Notes under the pieces: generated by a model
Told to the model about the DNA's origin: nothing
The model's input: only the letters and a program-made list of their open reading frames with translations
Database searches by the model: none
Source: Candidatus Nitrosopumilus sp.
GTDB lineage: Archaea > Thermoproteota > Nitrososphaeria > Nitrososphaerales > Nitrosopumilaceae
Direction of reading: 5' to 3'
DNA: 6,470 bases
Assembly (NCBI GenBank): GCA_018657375.1
Contig: JABHXI010000069.1
Coordinates: 1-6,470, forward strand
Program-made: the position numbers and the translations under genes
Shown: piece by piece, positions 1 to 5,957 of the stretch
Numbering within the stretch: the first letter of the stretch is position 1
Layout: every line of letters starts with the position of its first letter

Positions 1-3000
1 AATCGAATTTCTTTATCGACTTTATCAAATGCATCAAGGAACGTTTGTCGCTTGTCTCTCTCAATGTCTTCAATAAATTTAACAATTGAATTTCTTTCTT
101 CTTCTAGAGAATTCTTTCTAGTAGACATAGATCTATAGCCATATGAAACTTCAAGATATGTTTCAGGAGCTTTTGCATTTAAGGCACTAAGTGAAGTTAA
201 TTCAGAATTCAAACCTTGGACAAGGGTTTCAACGTCAAATGTTTCCATGTTTTTATCAAATCCAAATGCAGAAAGAATGTGTTGTAGTTTAACTTCATTT
301 TCAACTAAATCACGCAAATCACGAGTTAACGAATCAGATTGACGTGCTAAATTATTAATTTTGCTAGTATGGATTTTGTCATTTTCAGATAAAACTTTTA
401 ACTTGTCATCTATTTCTTGAACTTCTCCAATTGAAGAACCAGAAGTTGAAATTAAAACCTGCTCCTGCTCTCTTAATTTTTCCAGAATTAGTCTTTTAGG
501 ATCTTTTTGTTTTTCTAAGTTTTGAATTTTTGATTCAACTTCCAAATATTCAGAACGTAAGGAATCCTCTTCATCACTCAACCTACTGACTTGGGATTTT
601 TCACGATTGTCCTGAGTTTGCATTGCAGTTAGCTGTGAAGATTTATCCCTATATTCATTCATGATCGTAGTATAGTGTTTTTCAATATCAGATTTTTTAT
701 TATTCATTTTTAATAATTCACTTGCAATTCTAGTTTGCTCCCCACTAGCATAATTTTGCTCAACGATGGAAATTCTATCAAGTAATGATTCAGCATGAGA
801 CTCATTAGTAGAAATCTCAGATTCAATAGCACTAGTTCTTGAAGTTAAATCAGAAATTCGGCTTGTCAATTGTTCTTTCATGATTTTTGCAGAAGTAATT
901 CTAGATTTAAGATTAGAATAATTTTCAGTTGCAGATGTAAAATTATTTTCAGATAAAGAAAGACGGTCAGAACAAGATTGAATGGAGTCATCTAATTTTT
1001 TTAAAGAATGTTTTTTCTTCAACATGTATCTTTTAATCAAACTAATTGATTGGAATAATCCATCAATATCACTACTCATAGAAATTAATTTTGTAAGTTT
1101 AGAAATTTTTGAATTAATATCAATCACAACAGTGCCATTTTTAGCTTCAAAATATTCACCGCTAAGAGTTACAGATTTGTAACCTAATTGTGATAGATTG
1201 TAGGCAGATTCACGAGTTTCAGTTAGAATAATATTTCCAAATAGGAATGTTTTAAGCGCAGAATGTACATCGTCTGCAGTCACAAAGTCAGACAATATGC
1301 CAAGTATTCCAGGCTCGTTAGGCAAGTTTAGTTTGAATTTTGGAATGGCATCAAGAGGTATTATTTTTAATTTTGGGAGTTTTTTATTTCTTGCAACCTC
1401 AGCAATTCCAAGTAATGTCGCAAAATCTTTTACAACTATTGCCTTTATCCAATCAGAACTAACTGCGAGAACAGAACGCTCATATTTTTTATCCCAGGAA
1501 ATCATTTCATAAACTAATCCATCGATACCCAACTTGTCAGCATCCTCTTTTAACTTTGCAACAGTGTAGTCTTCATGCATAAAACCTTTCACAGTTTTAA
1601 TTTTTGATTCATATTGATTTGCAGCCTTATCAGACTTTTCTAAAATGAATCCCAACTCGTCCATGTCAGTGTTAATTTTTAATTTTCTAGTTTTTAATTT
1701 TGTAATTCTAGACTTTAATTCTGAAATGCTAGAACTGTGATTATGTGTCAAAGTTTGCAATTTGGACTCTATACCAGTTAATTCTAAAATGTCTTTTTCT
1801 AATTGAGTAAACTTTTCAGAGTTTGATTTTATTTTTAGTATAGATTCATCTTTTTCGTTTTGTACTTTAGAGAGTTTTAGTTTAACATCATTTAATTGTC
1901 CCGTAAGAATTTTAATTTTACCATCAATTTCAGATTGTTTTGCTGCTGCTTCGGATTGTTCGGTAAGAATTTTATTTCTTCCCAAATCAATTGTTTCTAA
2001 ATCAGTGTTGATTTTATTTTTTTGTCCATTTGTTGATTCAATGGAATCTTTTATTTTTTGAATTTTAATGTCGATGTCTTGTCGTGCGGTGCTGATACCA
2101 TCTAGTTCAATTTTAATTTCAGGAATACGAGTATTGATTTGTTCAAGTCTTTTCTTTGATGCAGATATTGCACTATTATCAATCTCATATTGTTCCATCG
2201 CAGAACTAATTTCAACGTCAAGTGAAGCCTTTGCTTGACTATAATCATTTGCAGATTTCATCAATGCCGATTTTTCAGTATCCAAAATACTAATTTCATC
2301 CCTCAGAACAGTTCGTTCACCATCAAGGGAGGTCATCTCTTGAGTTAATTCCTGTAATGTTGCCTCCTTAGTAGATTTTTTGGCAGATATTACCTTCATT
2401 TTATTAGCAGCGGCTATTGCTTTGTATCTATTTAGTTCACGCTCCAAAATATCATGTCGTAATTTTTGGTTTCTTTCTTCTTCAAGTTCATCAATTCGTT
2501 TTTTAATTTCACCCATTTTAGCAAGTGCGATTTCAAGTCGTCTGTCTGCTTCATCAAGTTGTTTAATTGATTCAGATTTTTTCTCATCAAAATATGAAAG
2601 TCCGATTAAATCTTCAATTGTTTTTCGCTTTTCTTCGGATGTAAATTCAGATATTCTAGTTACAGTTCCTTGTTGAACTGCATTAAGTTGTCCTAAACCA
2701 GCATTTGCCATGTCAAGTAAATCAAGAACGTGACTTCGTTGTGTTTTCTTTTTATTTAGATAGTAAGTGTTGTCACCAGATTCATCTAGTTCCCTAGTTA
2801 TCTCAACTACATCAGAATCAACAGGGATTTTTCTGTCAGAATTATCAAAATGTACACTTGATCGTGCCATTTTAGGTCCACGACGAGTTCCCTCAATATC
2901 ATGAATTAAAGATCTTAGTTTATCAACTCGCATTACTTTAGGTTTGTTTTCACCCATCGCAAAAATTATTGCATCTAAAATGTTACTTTTACCAGATCCA

Positions 3001-3101
3001 TTCGGACCAGAGATCGATACAAGTCCAGGTTCAAACTGAACGGTAGTATTTGTAAATCCAAATGATTTGAAACCAAAGATCTCTACTTTTTTTACATGCA
3101 C
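1..3101 (-). CDS. smc: Chromosome segregation protein SMC (C-terminus cut by left edge)
   Basis: SMC ATPases dimerise through a hinge and use ATP-gated heads to organise and segregate chromosomes; they act on the nucleoid. The minus frame is open for 1033 codons from GTG at 3101 to the left edge. The N-terminal head has Walker A GPNGSGKS at residues 32-39 and a Q-loop in VQQGTVTRISEF (about 142-153). A long Ser/Lys/Glu-rich coiled coil runs from about 165 to 495, a globular hinge from about 500 to 665, and the returning coil from about 670 to the edge, ending in DAFDKVDKEIR. SMCs are usually near 1170-1190 residues, so the last 140-150, with the signature motif and Walker B, lie outside. Start choice: an in-frame TGA at 3113-3111 limits the start to TTG (3104) or GTG (3101); no ATG is available. 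The hinge has no CxxC zinc hook, so this is not Rad50. It is transcribed away from the nitrilase gene. The missing end prevents checking ATPase completeness. Confidence 0.95.
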   Translation of the reverse strand, partial: MHVKKVEIFGFKSFGFTNTTVQFEPGLVSISGPNGSGKSNILDAIIFAMGENKPKVMRVDKLRSLIHDIEGTRRGPKMARSSVHFDNSDRKIPVDSDVVEITRELDESGDNTYYLNKKKTQRSHVLDLLDMANAGLGQLNAVQQGTVTRISEFTSEEKRKTIEDLIGLSYFDEKKSESIKQLDEADRRLEIALAKMGEIKKRIDELEEERNQKLRHDILERELNRYKAIAAANKMKVISAKKSTKEATLQELTQEMTSLDGERTVLRDEISILDTEKSALMKSANDYSQAKASLDVEISSAMEQYEIDNSAISASKKRLEQINTRIPEIKIELDGISTARQDIDIKIQKIKDSIESTNGQKNKINTDLETIDLGRNKILTEQSEAAAKQSEIDGKIKILTGQLNDVKLKLSKVQNEKDESILKIKSNSEKFTQLEKDILELTGIESKLQTLTHNHSSSISELKSRITKLKTRKLKINTDMDELGFILEKSDKAANQYESKIKTVKGFMHEDYTVAKLKEDADKLGIDGLVYEMISWDKKYERSVLAVSSDWIKAIVVKDFATLLGIAEVARNKKLPKLKIIPLDAIPKFKLNLPNEPGILGILSDFVTADDVHSALKTFLFGNIILTETRESAYNLSQLGYKSVTLSGEYFEAKNGTVVIDINSKISKLTKLISMSSDIDGLFQSISLIKRYMLKKKHSLKKLDDSIQSCSDRLSLSENNFTSATENYSNLKSRITSAKIMKEQLTSRISDLTSRTSAIESEISTNESHAESLLDRISIVEQNYASGEQTRIASELLKMNNKKSDIEKHYTTIMNEYRDKSSQLTAMQTQDNREKSQVSRLSDEEDSLRSEYLEVESKIQNLEKQKDPKRLILEKLREQEQVLISTSGSSIGEVQEIDDKLKVLSENDKIHTSKINNLARQSDSLTRDLRDLVENEVKLQHILSAFGFDKNMETFDVETLVQGLNSELTSLSALNAKAPETYLEVSYGYRSMSTRKNSLEEERNSIVKFIEDIERDKRQTFLDAFDKVDKEIR

Positions 3102-3130
3102 CAATAGAGATCATTTCTAACTAGACAGGA

Positions 3131-3169
3131 TAATCGATGCTTAACAATTTTTGTTGACTCTATTGATTA
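3131..3169. repeat. Imperfect two-tier stem-loop upstream of smc
   Basis: TAATCGAT (3131-3138) can pair with ATTGATTA (3162-3169) through 8 pairs, one of them G·U on the plus strand. Inside it TTAACAA (3141-3147) pairs with TTGTTGA (3151-3157) around a TTT loop, again with one G·U. A T5 run (3171-3175) follows on the plus strand. The element begins 30 bp upstream of the smc start codon, where the smc basal promoter would be expected. It could be an operator, a folded leader or a terminator-like element, or chance in AT-rich DNA. No function is assigned. Confidence 0.35.
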
Positions 3170-3194
3170 ATTTTTCTTGTTACATTATGAGATT

Positions 3195-3219
3195 TTTCGT
3201 AGTGGAGGTTATTACGAAA
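3195..3219. promoter_or_regulatory. 7-bp perfect inverted repeat, possible operator
   Basis: TTTCGTA (3195-3201) and TACGAAA (3213-3219) form a perfect 7-bp inverted repeat with an 11-nt spacer, 25 bp in total. This geometry suits a dimeric helix-turn-helix regulator binding two half-sites about one or two helical turns apart. It lies in the divergent region between smc and the nitrilase gene, upstream of the AT-rich stretches that could be the nitrilase promoter. Half-sites containing CG stand out against the AT-rich surroundings. The regulator and target gene are unknown; chance is possible. Confidence 0.4.
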
Positions 3220-3225
3220 TAACTT
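3206..3225. repeat. Short hairpin overlapping the 3195-3219 inverted repeat
   Basis: AGGTTATT (3206-3213) and AATAACTT (3218-3225) can form an 8-pair stem, one pair being G·U, with the 4-nt loop ACGA. The core GTTATT/AATAAC is perfect. The loop and inner stem use the same bases as the right half-site of the 3195-3219 repeat, so as RNA the two hairpins exclude each other. GGAGG at 3204-3208 resembles a Shine-Dalgarno core, but the frame after it (GTG at 3202) stops within a few codons and the nitrilase start is about 80 nt away, so I do not read it as a ribosome binding site. Confidence 0.35.
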
Positions 3226-3249
3226 ATTAAAAAAATGAAATTAAAATGA

Positions 3250-3262
3250 GCCTAAATATAAT
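3250..3262 (+). promoter_or_regulatory. Candidate TATA box for the nitrilase gene
   Basis: The AT-rich string CCTAAATATAATT is centred about 31 nt upstream of the preferred ATG at 3288. That suits an archaeal TATA element driving a leaderless or nearly leaderless transcript. The surroundings are AT-rich, and other strings (near 3222-3232 and 3270-3278) could also serve. If this is the TATA box, the upstream ATG at 3246 would not be in the mRNA, which supports the shorter protein. Confidence 0.35.
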
Positions 3263-3287
3263 TACTAAGAATATAATTAAAACACAC

Positions 3288-4025
3288 ATGACAAAGGTAG
3301 GATTAATTCAAACTAGATCTTATGAAAGCAACAAAAAAGGAATTGAAAACGTCTCAAAACTATTAGAGAATCTAGGCAGAGTAGAAACAGAGATCGTTTG
3401 TCTACCAGAACAGTGGCTTCCAAACAATCAGATTGAAAATTACGATCAAGAATTTTTTGAATTTAAAAAAATTGCAAAAAATTATTCAATGACAATAATT
3501 CCAGGCGCATTTTATGAAAAAAATGGAGGGAAAATATCAATTAATTCTCCAGTCATAGGACCAGAAGGACAAATAATTGGAAAACAAGAAAAAATTCATC
3601 CGTATGACTATGAAAAAGTGATAGTTAGTCCAGGAACTGAAGCCAGAATTTTCAACACATCGTGTAAATTTGGAATAATGATATGCTATGACACGGTTTT
3701 TCCAGGCGTAGCAGACACATTAAGTAAAAAAGGTGCAGAAATCATATTTTCTCCAAGTAGAATTGTAAAAGAAGGGATTGAACCATGGAAAATGTATGTT
3801 CAAGTAAGATCTTTAGAAAACAGAATCCCCATCATTGCACCAAATGTTGAAAACATTAGATTCGGAGGGAATAGTCTCATAGTCGAACTGACAAAAGAAG
3901 AAAAAATAGTAAAAACTAGAATAAGTGAACTAAAGGGAGAGTGCGAAGAATCAGTAAATATTCAATTATCAAATTATCAAGCAATTAGAAAACAAAGGGT
4001 AGAAGATAAAAACAATTTTCAATAG
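3288..4025 (+). CDS. Carbon-nitrogen hydrolase (nitrilase superfamily), 245 aa
   Basis: Nitrilase-superfamily enzymes hydrolyse non-peptide C-N bonds (amides, carbamoyl groups, nitriles) in the cytoplasm through a Glu-Lys-Cys triad. All three are visible, numbered from ATG 3288: Glu41 in CLPEQW, Lys102 in KQEKIHPYD and Cys133 in IMICYDTVFP. Downstream, GAEIIFSPS and VRSLENRIPIIAPN match the conserved post-cysteine strands and the RALEN-like helix. At 245 residues it is slightly short for the usual 260-280. The C-terminal GGNS motif is kept, but what follows (LIVELTKEEK) lacks the usual Asp-Pro-x-Gly. An in-frame ATG at 3246 would add 14 residues; I prefer 3288 because MTKVGLIQT begins directly at the family's first beta-strand and a TATA-like box lies at the right distance. 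CYD followed by VFPG is not diagnostic of omega-amidase, carbamoylputrescine amidase or a nitrilase, so the substrate is open. Its stop abuts the convergent ino1 stop. Confidence 0.9.
   Translation: MTKVGLIQTRSYESNKKGIENVSKLLENLGRVETEIVCLPEQWLPNNQIENYDQEFFEFKKIAKNYSMTIIPGAFYEKNGGKISINSPVIGPEGQIIGKQEKIHPYDYEKVIVSPGTEARIFNTSCKFGIMICYDTVFPGVADTLSKKGAEIIFSPSRIVKEGIEPWKMYVQVRSLENRIPIIAPNVENIRFGGNSLIVELTKEEKIVKTRISELKGECEESVNIQLSNYQAIRKQRVEDKNNFQ
4008..4012 (-). terminator. Possible U-tract terminator for ino1 inside the nitrilase gene
   Basis: A5 on the plus strand is T5 on the minus strand, 14 nt past the ino1 stop and inside the last codons of the nitrilase gene. Archaeal termination commonly uses U-rich tracts, and with no intergenic gap any ino1 terminator must lie within the opposing gene. 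For the nitrilase transcript the first comparable run is T5 at 4136-4140, inside ino1. Both runs are short and such runs are common here, so this is weak. Confidence 0.25.
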
Positions 4026-5120
4026 TTATTCATTTGCAACAAACTTTTCACAGTCAGACTTTGCCTGAACATCAGAAGTTTGTTCTATAGGATGTTTCAT
4101 CAAATATGCACTAGCAGGTTTAATTGGACCACCAATTTTTCTATCAAGAGCAATTTTTGCCAATCTGATTGCATCTATCACAATACCTGCAGAGTTAGCT
4201 TTGTCATCAACTTCTAAACGAACTTCCATATTGTATGGAATGTTTGCCCATTGACGACCTTCAATTCTCATAAACATTAATTTTGTATTACCTAAAAATG
4301 GAATAAAATCAGAAGGACCCACATAGATTTGATCATCATCCAATCTTTCTTTTAATTGACTTTGTACACTTTCAGTTTTAGAAATTTTCTTGGAAACAAG
4401 TCTATCTTGTTCTTTCATATTTAGAAAATCAGTATTTCCACCAACGTTAATTTGATATGTTGAATCTATTTTTGTTCCCCTATCACTACATAATTTAGCT
4501 AAAGTTCTATGAACAATGGTTGCACCAACTTGTCCTTTAATATCATCACCAATACAAGGGATATTTTTTTCTTGGAATTTTTTTGCCCATGTTTCATCAG
4601 ATGCAATAAAGGATGGAATACAATTAACAAATGCAGTGTTAGTATCAAGACATACTTGAGCCCAAAATTCAGTTACTTTATCAGAACCTACAGGAAGATA
4701 TGAAACAATAATTTCAACACCAGTATCCTGGATTACTTGTTTAGCTTCAGCAGTAAGTTGTTCAATGGTTTTAGTACTAGTGAGAGGATTAATTTTATTT
4801 TCAACCCAAATTCCAACACCGTCTAGTAAAGGACTTTCATAGATCATTGCATCTGTTTTTGGCATGTCATCTTTTGCAATCCAATCAACCATGTTAGGGG
4901 ATTCATAAATTGCACTCATCAAACGAGTTCCAACTTTATTTTCAGCAACATCAAAACCACAAACAAAATCAATATCGTGAATTCCATATCCAGCTAATTT
5001 ATCGTGAATAATTCCTGTAACTTCCTGAGAAGGGTTTTTGTTATAATATTCAATACCCTGAATTAGTCCAGAAAAACAATTTCCGATACCAACTAATCCA
5101 ACTTTAATTCTACCAGTCAT
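4026..5120 (-). CDS. ino1: myo-Inositol-1-phosphate synthase, 364 aa
   Basis: Converts D-glucose 6-phosphate to 1D-myo-inositol 3-phosphate (historically L-myo-inositol-1-phosphate) by an internal NAD+-dependent oxidation, aldol cyclisation and reduction in the cytoplasm. In archaea the product feeds archaetidylinositol-type lipids and, in some species, inositol solutes. The N-terminal Rossmann fold carries GIGNC at residues 11-15. Family blocks follow in order: SYLPVGSDKVTEFWA (140-154), FVNCIPSFIAS (164-174), GDDIKGQVGAT (191-201, with the family's conserved Lys195), NVGGNTDFLNM (225-235), SKTESVQS around Lys248, VGPSDF (267-272) and NSAGIVIDAIRLAK (309-322). The length fits the short archaeal/actinobacterial class rather than the roughly 530-residue eukaryotic enzymes. 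ATG at 5120 directly precedes the first beta-strand. The stop TAA (4028-4026) touches the nitrilase TAG with no gap. It is divergent from the PAC2 gene. No sign of damage. Confidence 0.96.
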   Translation of the reverse strand: MTGRIKVGLVGIGNCFSGLIQGIEYYNKNPSQEVTGIIHDKLAGYGIHDIDFVCGFDVAENKVGTRLMSAIYESPNMVDWIAKDDMPKTDAMIYESPLLDGVGIWVENKINPLTSTKTIEQLTAEAKQVIQDTGVEIIVSYLPVGSDKVTEFWAQVCLDTNTAFVNCIPSFIASDETWAKKFQEKNIPCIGDDIKGQVGATIVHRTLAKLCSDRGTKIDSTYQINVGGNTDFLNMKEQDRLVSKKISKTESVQSQLKERLDDDQIYVGPSDFIPFLGNTKLMFMRIEGRQWANIPYNMEVRLEVDDKANSAGIVIDAIRLAKIALDRKIGGPIKPASAYLMKHPIEQTSDVQAKSDCEKFVANE

Positions 5121-5142
5121 GTTTTATCTAATAAAATAAGGC

Positions 5143-5152
5143 GGTTTAAAGT
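5143..5152 (-). promoter_or_regulatory. Candidate TATA box for ino1
   Basis: Read on the minus strand the site is ACTTTAAACC. Its TTTAAA core (5145-5150) is centred about 28 nt upstream of the ino1 ATG, the spacing expected for a leaderless archaeal transcript. The core is self-complementary, so orientation rests on the distance alone. It lies in the 84-bp region shared with the divergent PAC2 gene. Confidence 0.4.
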
Positions 5153-5159
5153 TTTCTTA

Positions 5160-5173
5160 GATAAATTAAAAAA
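5160..5173 (+). promoter_or_regulatory. Candidate TATA box for the PAC2 gene
   Basis: GATAAATTAAAAAA lies 31-45 nt upstream of the ATG at 5205. It would place a start site near 5190-5195 and leave a leader of about 10-15 nt. GTGA at 5197-5200, five nt before the ATG, matches part of the archaeal Shine-Dalgarno sequence (GGTGAT), so this gene may have a short leader with a weak ribosome binding site. In AT-rich DNA the box is only suggestive. Confidence 0.35.
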
Positions 5174-5204
5174 CCCATTATTCAATGTAAACGACAGTGA
5201 AGAT

Positions 5205-5921
5205 ATGGCATCATCGGAAATAATAATTAAAGAATTTAAAGAATTTAATTTGGAAGGAGGGTATCTAATAGATGGTTTTCCGTCAGTAGGATTTAGCAGT
5301 GCAATTGCAACAGAGTCAATGATAAATACATCACAGTTTGAATTAGGAGGAATAATTGATTCAAAAATATTTCCACCAATTAGCGTCATAAAAGAAGGTA
5401 AGCCAAATTACCCATCAAGAATTTTCATCAACGAAAATTTGAAGGTAGGGGTGTTTTCATCATATCTAAATTTAGATCAATCACTACATAGACAAGTATC
5501 AGAATCAATGCTAGAATGGTCAAAAAAACATAAAATCAAATTAATTGTAAGCAGTATTGCAGTAAAATCAGAAAAAGAAAATTCTCAAATGATGGGAGTT
5601 GGAAGTACAGACTCAGCTAGGGAGAAAATCAAAGAAGCAGGATTGAAAGTTTTAGATCATGGAACCATACCAGGAATACCAGGAGTATTACTAAATGAAG
5701 GAAGTATTGCAAATCAGGACGTAATTGTAATAATTTTTAATACAACAGGAGAAGGTCCAGATTTTAAATCAAGTGCGGAACTTTGTCTTGCAATGTCAAA
5801 ATTAATTCCAGGTGCATCATGCGACATCCCATCATTGCAAAAAGAAGCTGAAAAAGCTGAAGCTGTAATAAAGGAAACGCAAGAAGAATCAACTCACCTA
5901 AAAGATTCAATGTATAGATAG
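5205..5921 (+). CDS. PAC2-family proteasome assembly chaperone / activator, 238 aa
   Basis: Belongs to the PAC2 family (ATP-grasp-like PAC2 superfamily), which contains eukaryotic proteasome assembly chaperone 2 and archaeal PbaA/PbaB, cytoplasmic proteins that bind the 20S proteasome alpha ring. The N-terminal core has GYLIDGFPSVGFSSAIA (19-35), matching the family's ligand-like IeGfPGvGlvG segment, then IFPPISVI (55-62). A central block GTIPGIPGVLL (153-163) matches the family's GIaGlLL, and TTGEGPDFKSSAELC (180-194) matches the ETxgxxpDpxaA block. A Lys/Glu/Ala-rich helix (about 210-233) leads to the extreme C-terminus MYR (236-238), a hydrophobic-Tyr-any tripeptide of HbYX type, the signature with which proteasome activators dock into alpha-ring pockets. 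Length is normal for the family. ATG 5205 directly precedes the first strand. It is divergent from ino1, and a T tract follows the stop. Assembly chaperone versus activator cannot be settled from sequence. Confidence 0.88.
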   Translation: MASSEIIIKEFKEFNLEGGYLIDGFPSVGFSSAIATESMINTSQFELGGIIDSKIFPPISVIKEGKPNYPSRIFINENLKVGVFSSYLNLDQSLHRQVSESMLEWSKKHKIKLIVSSIAVKSEKENSQMMGVGSTDSAREKIKEAGLKVLDHGTIPGIPGVLLNEGSIANQDVIVIIFNTTGEGPDFKSSAELCLAMSKLIPGASCDIPSLQKEAEKAEAVIKETQEESTHLKDSMYR

Positions 5922-5922
5922 A

Positions 5923-5930
5923 TTTTTTTT
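5923..5930 (+). terminator. U8 tract directly after the PAC2 gene
   Basis: Eight consecutive T residues begin one base after the TAG stop. There is no GC-rich stem, which is normal for archaeal terminators that rely on a U-rich tract with a termination factor. Only 27 nt separate the tract from the next ATG (5958), so the same AT-rich stretch (through TTAATG, centred about 28 nt upstream of that ATG) could also act as the core promoter of the transporter gene. Confidence 0.5.
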
Positions 5931-5957
5931 AATGCAATCATAATGTAATTAAAAAAG

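Noticed and set aside
982..1182. 66-codon plus-strand ORF
   Set aside because: Lies antisense inside the smc hinge/coil coding region; Phe/Ile/Leu-rich composition is what the complement of a Lys/Glu/Asn-rich gene gives; no family motif.
1297..1512. 71-codon plus-strand ORF
   Set aside because: Antisense shadow of the smc hinge, where the minus frame encodes a clear SMC hinge.
494..2400. Possibility that the long coiled-coil gene is Rad50 or another SMC-like repair or defence ATPase
   Set aside because: No CxxC zinc hook at the apex, a globular hinge of about 160 residues instead, and an SMC-type N-terminal head and returning coil.
2380..2676. 98-codon plus-strand ORF with a hydrophobic start and long Ser run, resembling a membrane protein
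   Set aside because: Antisense to the first SMC coiled coil; the Ser/Phe/Leu richness is the complement of Glu/Lys/Arg coil codons.
3105..3287. tRNA or other structured RNA gene in the smc/nitrilase gap
   Set aside because: No T-loop-like GGTTC box, no acceptor stem pairing, and AT-rich hairpins only; not enough for an RNA gene call.
4509..4703. 64-codon plus-strand ORF
   Set aside because: Antisense to the conserved core of ino1; no recognisable domain.
5229..5250. Short tandem repeat AAAGAATTT
   Set aside because: Two copies only, in frame and encoding KEFKEF at the PAC2 N-terminus; ordinary coding sequence in AT-rich DNA.
5117..5389. 90-codon minus-strand ORF overlapping the ino1 start by four bases, as if in an operon
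   Set aside because: Antisense to the well-supported PAC2 N-terminus and spans the divergent promoter region; the neat ATGA-type overlap with ino1 is probably chance.
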